Assembly: GCF_000203935.1 (NCBI RefSeq)
Contig: NC_008577.1
Coordinates: 4,650,001 to 4,714,000, forward strand
From: Shewanella sp. ANA-3
GTDB lineage: Bacteria > Pseudomonadota > Gammaproteobacteria > Enterobacterales > Shewanellaceae
Reading direction: 5' to 3'
DNA length: 64,000 nt
The translations under genes were made by a program, and so were the position numbers. Every line of letters starts with the position of its first letter. Position 1 is the first letter of the stretch. Below are positions 58,905 through 64,000 of this stretch, one piece after another. Below the pieces are notes generated by a model. That model did not search any database. It was not told where the DNA came from and saw nothing but the letters and a program-made list of their open reading frames with translations.

Positions 58905-59105
58905 ATGAAGCAACAACCTAGCGATTTATCTCGCCGTTCTTTGCTTAAAGCACTCACCGTTGGCAGCGTTGCCGGCGCCGCAATTGCCGCTACCGGCATG
59001 AGCGCAGCCCAAGCCAGCGAGAGCAGCAAGGTAACAACTAAAGAGCCTAAGGGTTACCACGAAACTGCGCACATTATCAGCTATTACGATAGCCTGCGTA
59101 GCTAA
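58905..59105 (+). CDS. fdhX: FdhX2: small Tat-signal protein, copy 2
   Basis: A 66-residue paralogue of FdhX1: SRRSLLKALTVGSVAGAA Tat signal, cleavage near AAQASE, and a short mature tail ending YHETAHIISYYDSLRS. The shared Y.ET.HI..YY.SL ending in both copies suggests that the C-terminus is functional. ATG at 58905; 17 bp before fdhA2. Confidence 0.85.
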   Translation: MKQQPSDLSRRSLLKALTVGSVAGAAIAATGMSAAQASESSKVTTKEPKGYHETAHIISYYDSLRS

Positions 59106-59122
59106 TCTAGGAGAAGTCAGCG

Positions 59123-61975
59123 ATGAAGTTAACTCGCAAGTCCGATGTCGCCCAAGTGGCCGACAAACCGACGTTAGGCATTAGCCGTCGTCAATTTATG
59201 AAGCAAGCAGGTATTACTACTGGTGGTATCGCAGCCGCTTCTCTGATGGGTACAGGCATGATGCGCCGCGCAGAAGCCAAAGATGTGCCACACGACGCGC
59301 CGATCGAAGTTAAACGTACGATTTGTAGTGCCTGTGCTGTGGGTTGTGGTCTGTATGCCGAAGTGCAAAATGGCGTGTGGACAGGTCAAGAACCCGCGTT
59401 CGATCACCCATTCAATGCCGGCGGTCACTGCGCGAAAGGTGCTGCACTGCGTGAGCATGGCCACGGTGAAAAACGCCTGAAATACCCAATGAAATTGGTT
59501 GATGGCAAGTGGAAAAAAATCTCTTGGGAAGATGCGATTAACGAAGTGGGCGACCAAATGCTCAACATTCGTAAAGAATCTGGCCCAGACTCTGTGTACT
59601 TCATGGGTAGCGCTAAGTTCTCTAACGAAGGCTGCTATATGTACCGCAAACTGGCGGCCATGTGGGGCACAAACAACGTCGACCACTCTGCTCGTATTTG
59701 TCACTCTACCACGGTAGCCGGTGTTGCTAACACTTGGGGTTACGGTGCGCAAACTAACTCTTTCAACGACATTCAGAATGCCAATGCCATCTTCCTGATC
59801 GGGGCAAACCCAGCAGAAGCGCATCCGGTTTCAATGCAACACATTCTGATCGCCAAAGAGAAAAACAACGCGAAAATCATCGTTGTTGACCCACGTTTCT
59901 CTCGCACAGCGGCGCACTCAGATCTGCACTGTGCAATTCGTCCTGGTACTGATATTCCGTTTATCTACGGTATGTTATGGCACATTTTCGAAAACGGTTG
60001 GGAAGATAAAACCTTTATCCAACAACGCGTATTCGAGATGGAAACCATCCGCGAAGAAGTGAAAAAGTTCCCACCTAAAGAAGTGGCGGATATCACTGGC
60101 GTGAGCGAAGAAGTGGTTTATCAAGCCGCAAAACTGATGGCAGAAAACCGTCCGGGTACTGTGATTTGGTGTATGGGTGGTACTCAGCACCACGTCGGTA
60201 ACGCTAACACTCGTGCTTACTGTATTCTGCAATTAGCCTTAGGCAACATGGGCGTTTCTGGCGGCGGCACTAACATTTTCCGTGGCCACGACAACGTACA
60301 GGGCGCGACTGACTTAGGTCTGCTGTTCGACAACCTGCCTGGCTACTACGGTTTAACCTCAGCCGCTTGGACTCACTGGACCCATGTGTGGGATCTGGAT
60401 ATGGAGTGGGTGAAGAGCCGCTTCGATCAAAACGCCTACTTAGGCAAAGATCCAATGACCACCCCAGGTATTCCTTGTTCTCGCTGGCACGATGGCGTGT
60501 TAGAAGATAAGAGCAAGCTGGCACAGAAAGACAATATCCGTATGGCCTTCTTCTGGGGTCAATCGGTCAACACTGAAACCCGTCAACGTGAAGTGCGTGA
60601 TGCCTTAGACAAGATGGACACAGTCGTGGTTGTCGACCCATTCCCAACCATGGCGGGTGTTATGCACCGTCGTAAGAATGGCGTGTATCTGTTACCTGCT
60701 GCGACTCAGTTTGAAACTCAAGGTTCAGTGTCTAACTCAGGCCGTTCTATCCAATGGCGTGAGCAGGTTATCCAACCTTTATTCGAGTCAAAAACCGACA
60801 TCGAAATCATGTACCGTTTAGCGCAAAAACTCGGTATCGCCGAGCAATACACTAAACGCATCGCCAAAGAAAACGGCTTACCGGTTATCGAAGAAATCAC
60901 CCGCGAAATCAACCGCGGCATGTGGACCATCGGTATGACAGGTCAAAGCCCTGAGCGTATCAAGCTGCACACCCAAAACTGGGGCACTTTCAGCAACAAG
61001 ACGCTCGAAGCCGCCGGCGGCCCAGCTAAAGGCGAAACCTACGGTTTACCTTGGCCATGTTGGGGCACACCAGAAGCTAAACACCCTGGTACCCAAATTC
61101 TGTATAACCAATCTAAACACGTTAAAGACGGCGGCGGTAACTTCCGTGCTCGTTACGGCGTTGAATACAATGGTAAAAACCTGCTGGCTGAAGGCTCTTT
61201 CTCTAAAGGTGCCGAGATCCAAGACGGTTACCCAGAATTTACCGATAAGCTGCTGAAGCAACTCGGTTGGTGGGATGACCTGACTGCGGAAGAAAAAGCC
61301 GAAGCCGAAGGTCGTAACTGGAAGACCGACTTATCAGGCGGTATCGTGCGCGTGGCAATCAAGCATGGTTGTATTCCATTTGGTAACGCTAAAGCCCGTT
61401 GTATTGTTTGGACTTTCCCAGACCAAGTGCCAGTTCACCGCGAGCCGTTATACACAGCACGCCGTGACTTAGTGGCTAAATACCCAACCTACGACGATAT
61501 GCAAGTTCATCGTCTGCCAACACTGTACAAGTCAATCCAAGAGAAAGACTTCAGTGGCAAGTACCCACTGGTACTGACCTCTGGTCGTTTAGTGGAATAC
61601 GAAGGTGGTGGTGAAGAATCTCGTTCTAACCCATGGCTGGCTGAGCTTCAACAGGAAATGTTTGTTGAAATCAACCCAGGCGACGCAGCCGACCGCGGTA
61701 TCCGCAACGGTGAGTTTGTGTGGTTAGAGGGCGCCGAAGGTGGCCGCATTAAAGTACAAGCTCTGGTAACGCCACGCGTTAAACCAGGTGTGACCTTTAT
61801 GCCATACCACTTTGCGGGTGTGATGCACGGTGAAAGCTTAGCGCCTAACTACCCTGAGGGCACTGTGCCTTACGTTATCGGTGAATCCGCTAACACGGCA
61901 CTGACCTATGGTTATGACCCTGTGACTCAAATGCAGGAAACCAAAGCGTCGCTCTGTCAGATCGTTAAAGCGTAA
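59123..61975 (+). CDS. fdhA: Formate dehydrogenase catalytic subunit A, copy 2
   Basis: A 950-residue paralogue of FdhA1, very similar over its length. The Tat signal is SRRQFMKQAG. The [4Fe-4S] ligands are Cys68, Cys71, Cys75 and Cys103; the catalytic pair is Cys193-His194. The longest identical block runs through the cofactor region. It should be a periplasmic formate dehydrogenase like copy 1. ATG at 59123. Confidence 0.96.
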   Translation: MKLTRKSDVAQVADKPTLGISRRQFMKQAGITTGGIAAASLMGTGMMRRAEAKDVPHDAPIEVKRTICSACAVGCGLYAEVQNGVWTGQEPAFDHPFNAGGHCAKGAALREHGHGEKRLKYPMKLVDGKWKKISWEDAINEVGDQMLNIRKESGPDSVYFMGSAKFSNEGCYMYRKLAAMWGTNNVDHSARICHSTTVAGVANTWGYGAQTNSFNDIQNANAIFLIGANPAEAHPVSMQHILIAKEKNNAKIIVVDPRFSRTAAHSDLHCAIRPGTDIPFIYGMLWHIFENGWEDKTFIQQRVFEMETIREEVKKFPPKEVADITGVSEEVVYQAAKLMAENRPGTVIWCMGGTQHHVGNANTRAYCILQLALGNMGVSGGGTNIFRGHDNVQGATDLGLLFDNLPGYYGLTSAAWTHWTHVWDLDMEWVKSRFDQNAYLGKDPMTTPGIPCSRWHDGVLEDKSKLAQKDNIRMAFFWGQSVNTETRQREVRDALDKMDTVVVVDPFPTMAGVMHRRKNGVYLLPAATQFETQGSVSNSGRSIQWREQVIQPLFESKTDIEIMYRLAQKLGIAEQYTKRIAKENGLPVIEEITREINRGMWTIGMTGQSPERIKLHTQNWGTFSNKTLEAAGGPAKGETYGLPWPCWGTPEAKHPGTQILYNQSKHVKDGGGNFRARYGVEYNGKNLLAEGSFSKGAEIQDGYPEFTDKLLKQLGWWDDLTAEEKAEAEGRNWKTDLSGGIVRVAIKHGCIPFGNAKARCIVWTFPDQVPVHREPLYTARRDLVAKYPTYDDMQVHRLPTLYKSIQEKDFSGKYPLVLTSGRLVEYEGGGEESRSNPWLAELQQEMFVEINPGDAADRGIRNGEFVWLEGAEGGRIKVQALVTPRVKPGVTFMPYHFAGVMHGESLAPNYPEGTVPYVIGESANTALTYGYDPVTQMQETKASLCQIVKA

Positions 61976-62004
61976 GTGCAGCTTAAGCTAGGAGAATTGC
62001 CACT

Positions 62005-62574
62005 ATGGCTACAATGAAATTTTTGTGTGACACCAAGCGCTGCATCGAATGTAACGGCTGTGTCACCGCATGTAAAAACGAAAACGATTCCGCTCTCGAG
62101 TGGGGTATCCAACGCCGCCGCGTCGTGACTATCAACGATGGTCAACCCGGTGAAGCTTCAATCTCTGTCGCCTGTATGCATTGCTCAGACGCGCCATGTA
62201 TGGCGGTTTGCCCAGCAAACTGCTTCTACAGAACCGAAGACGGCATTGTGCTACACAACAAAGATGCCTGTATTGGTTGCGGTTACTGCTTGTACGCCTG
62301 TCCATTTGGCGCACCACAGTTCCCGAAAAAAGGTGCCTTTGGTAGCCGCGGTAAGATGGATAAATGTACCTTCTGTGCCGGCGGCCCAGAAGAAAACCAC
62401 TCAGAGGCAGAGCGCCAGAAGTACGGCTCAAACCGTATTGCCGAAGGTAAACTGCCAATGTGCGCAGAACTATGTGCGACTAAGGCCCTGTTAGCGGGTG
62501 ATGCAGAAGTGGTTTCTAGCATCTTCCGTGAGCGTGTGGCTTACCGTGGCGCTAAAAACGCGGCTTGGAATTAA
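62005..62574 (+). CDS. fdhB: Formate dehydrogenase iron-sulfur subunit B, copy 2
   Basis: A 189-residue four-cluster ferredoxin protein, nearly identical to FdhB1 over the first 110 residues but lacking its nine-residue GYNPKTGEIN-type tail. All cysteines are kept. ATG at 62005 after AGGAG. Confidence 0.96.
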   Translation: MATMKFLCDTKRCIECNGCVTACKNENDSALEWGIQRRRVVTINDGQPGEASISVACMHCSDAPCMAVCPANCFYRTEDGIVLHNKDACIGCGYCLYACPFGAPQFPKKGAFGSRGKMDKCTFCAGGPEENHSEAERQKYGSNRIAEGKLPMCAELCATKALLAGDAEVVSSIFRERVAYRGAKNAAWN

Positions 62575-62600
62575 TTCAGGTCACAGGATCTGTCCACAGA

Positions 62601-62634
62601 CTTAGCTTGGCGCCTGCTAGCAGGCGCCACTAAG
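62601..62634 (+). promoter_or_regulatory. Strong hairpin between fdhB2 and fdhC2
   Basis: TGGCGCCTGC (62608-62617) and GCAGGCGCCA (62620-62629) form a perfect GC-rich stem, extended by CTTAG/CTAAG outer arms (62601-62605 and 62630-62634). It has no T-run. It sits 14 bp before fdhC2 in the same place as the fdhB1-fdhC1 hairpin. Confidence 0.65.
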
Positions 62635-62647
62635 CGAGAGAGGATGT

Positions 62648-63634
62648 ATGATGAACAAATGGTTCAAACACATAGGTTTAGCCATAGCACTGCTGTTTAG
62701 TGCCGTGTGTCTAGCCAATGGTGGTGATGAACAAGCGCTCCAACCTCAAGCCTCTGATGCCCAAATTTGGGCACAGCTGAAGGACGGCGCCACGGGATAC
62801 ACTACCTCCCAAAGCGAGTTCCACGCACAACCGATCAATACCTATGATCTGCGTGTACTGGAGCTGCGTAGCGACTGGTTAGCGCCGGCCTTAATGGCGG
62901 CGTTATTCGGCATGATCATTATCTTTGTCTTATTTATCAAGGTGAACGGCATCTCCAAGCTACACCATGGTTTTTCGGGCAAGCTAGTGCATCGCTGGTC
63001 AAAGTTCGACGTTTCAATCCACTGGCTCGGTGCGATCCCGTGCTTAATGTTGATTCTAACGGGCTTAACTTTGTTAGCGGGTCGTTTCTTCTTCCAACCT
63101 TGGTTGGGCGAAGGCATCTGGGAAGCCATAGTCTATGGCGCGAAGCAAATCCACGATGTGATGGCGATTCCGTTCATGATCGGCTGGGCATTGATGACAG
63201 TGTTATGGGCGAAGAACCAGCTGCCAAAAATGTACGACGTGAAATGGTTCCTCGTTGTTGGTGGTTACATCAACTTTGGTCCCTTCAAAGGTAAGCACCC
63301 TGATGCTGGTTTTGCTAACGCCGGTGAAAAAATGTGGTTCTGGGCCTTCGCCCTGTTTGGATTAGTGATTTCTGCCTCAGGCATGTTGTTACTGTTCCCA
63401 AATCTTTTCGAACCAAGCCGTACCTTAAGCTTAATCGCGCTGGTATTGCACTCAGTGAGCGCCATCGTGATCTGCGCCTTCTCTATCGTGCACATCTTTA
63501 TGGCAACGGTAATGTCAGAAGGCGGTATGGAGTGTATGGTGTCTGGCTATTGTGATGAAAACTGGGCAACCCAACACCACAACCTGTGGTACGACGAAAT
63601 CAAAGCCAACGGCACTTTGAAATATAAAGAGTAA
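62648..63634 (+). CDS. fdhC: Formate dehydrogenase cytochrome b subunit C, copy 2
   Basis: A 328-residue paralogue of FdhC1 with signal peptide (cleavage near CLANGG). The last 130 residues resemble FdhC1 closely (KMYD.KWFLVVGGYINFGPFKGKHPD, then GGMEC..SGYCDENWA.QHHNLWYDEIKANG), but the first 90 residues and the first helices differ. Two adjacent ATGs exist (62648 and 62651); spacing from AGAGAGGA favours the second slightly. Confidence 0.92.
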   Translation: MMNKWFKHIGLAIALLFSAVCLANGGDEQALQPQASDAQIWAQLKDGATGYTTSQSEFHAQPINTYDLRVLELRSDWLAPALMAALFGMIIIFVLFIKVNGISKLHHGFSGKLVHRWSKFDVSIHWLGAIPCLMLILTGLTLLAGRFFFQPWLGEGIWEAIVYGAKQIHDVMAIPFMIGWALMTVLWAKNQLPKMYDVKWFLVVGGYINFGPFKGKHPDAGFANAGEKMWFWAFALFGLVISASGMLLLFPNLFEPSRTLSLIALVLHSVSAIVICAFSIVHIFMATVMSEGGMECMVSGYCDENWATQHHNLWYDEIKANGTLKYKE

Positions 63635-63649
63635 AAGTCGCTGAAAACA

Positions 63650-63683
63650 AAAAACCTCCACAGCATGCTGTGGAGGTTTTTTT
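63650..63683. terminator. Terminator after fdhC2, shared with the TonB receptor gene
   Basis: AAAAAACCTCCACAGC/GCTGTGGAGGTTTTTTT is a perfect, self-complementary 13-bp stem with A and T runs on both sides; it can act in both directions. Confidence 0.85.
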
Positions 63684-63714
63684 ATCGGTAAAATAAGTGC
63701 GTCAAATCGAGCGC

Positions 63715-64000
63715 TTAGAAGCGGTACATCACAGATACACCGAGATTTCTAGGGTCGATAATCGCCGCATAACCATCGGGATAACTGCGGCTAGCGGGTT
63801 CATTTACCGTCAACGCTTGCTCATCAAACAGGTTGTTTACAAAGCCGCTGATTCTCCAGCTATCGGTTTGATAATCGAGGCTTAAGCGGGCAACAACATA
63901 ATCGCCAGCCACCCGTGATTCAGTATTATTGATATCCGCATAATACTCACCTACGTAGTTACCTGAAAAACCGAAAGAAAACGCATCGCCCAACCAATAT
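63715..64000 (-). CDS. TonB-dependent outer-membrane receptor, C-terminal part
   Basis: The frame is open through the right edge, so only the last 95 or so residues are present. They show a TonB-dependent receptor end: SLDYQTDSWRISGFVNNLFDEQALT, with the NLFD motif typical of the last strands, and a C-terminal MYRF with terminal Phe. The ligand cannot be told. It is convergent with fdhC2. Confidence 0.85.
   Translation of the reverse strand, partial: YWLGDAFSFGFSGNYVGEYYADINNTESRVAGDYVVARLSLDYQTDSWRISGFVNNLFDEQALTVNEPASRSYPDGYAAIIDPRNLGVSVMYRF

Noticed and set aside
59174..59824. 216-codon minus-strand ORF opposite fdhA2
   Set aside because: A similar shadow ORF occurs opposite fdhA1, as expected from the codon usage of a conserved gene; no ribosome site or family.
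53971..61975. Selenocysteine (TGA) in FdhA
   Set aside because: Both frames are open without internal TGA, and the catalytic position is a Cys codon.

Overview
The window reads as a chromosomal segment of a Shewanella-like gammaproteobacterium, probably from the S. oneidensis / MR-4 / ANA-3 group. The pointers are the protein sequences, the dam-damX-aroBK-pilQPONM block divergent from mrcA, the argCBFGH cluster next to ppc, and a doubled Wolinella-type fdhXABC formate dehydrogenase locus. The genus call comes from remembered family sequences and gene order, not from a database search. I see no prophage, integrase, insertion-sequence transposase, CRISPR array or tRNA gene.

Layout. Bases 1-8900 hold the 3' end of a putrescine/ornithine antiporter gene (potE), a porin, the radical SAM protein YgiQ, a MAPEG membrane protein, a ThrE-type exporter, a one-POTRA outer-membrane barrel protein and a small membrane protein. 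Bases 8900-18500 hold rnpB (RNase P RNA) and rsmI on the minus strand, then a plus-strand envelope/replication cluster lpoA-yraN-diaA/gmhA-dolP, an EamA transporter divergent from a LysR regulator, a 263-bp MITE-like palindromic element, and trpS-gph-rpe. Bases 18700-31000 hold two small membrane-protein genes, then the minus-strand run dam-damX-aroB-aroK-pilQPONM, divergent from mrcA (PBP1A). Bases 31000-41800 hold the arginine cluster argCBFGH (minus), then ppc and a YceB-like lipoprotein gene (plus), and cinA (minus).

Bases 42000-47460 are one rRNA operon on the minus strand (16S-23S-5S). It has two sigma-70-like promoters, boxA elements, a 16S processing stalk and no tRNA in either spacer.

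Bases 47700-63700 are the most distinctive part, a formate-oxidation island. On the minus strand are fdhD (sulfur transfer to the Mo cofactor) and a regulator joining an excisionase-type HTH to a molybdate-binding-like domain. Divergently, a DUF3305-DUF3306-Fe/S protein-TorD chaperone module leads into fdhX1-A1-B1-C1, and a second fdhX2-A2-B2-C2 follows with its own leader. The first operon has a textbook sigma-54 (-24/-12) promoter, with two short perfect palindromes 60-90 bp upstream of it that look like activator sites. Both catalytic subunits are Tat-exported and use Cys, not selenocysteine. Both operons place a strong RNA hairpin between fdhB and the membrane-cytochrome gene fdhC. The roles of DUF3305, DUF3306 and the roughly 65-residue Tat protein FdhX are not established to my knowledge, so this accessory module is the best candidate for undescribed biology here. 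The window ends in the C-terminus of a TonB-dependent receptor on the minus strand.
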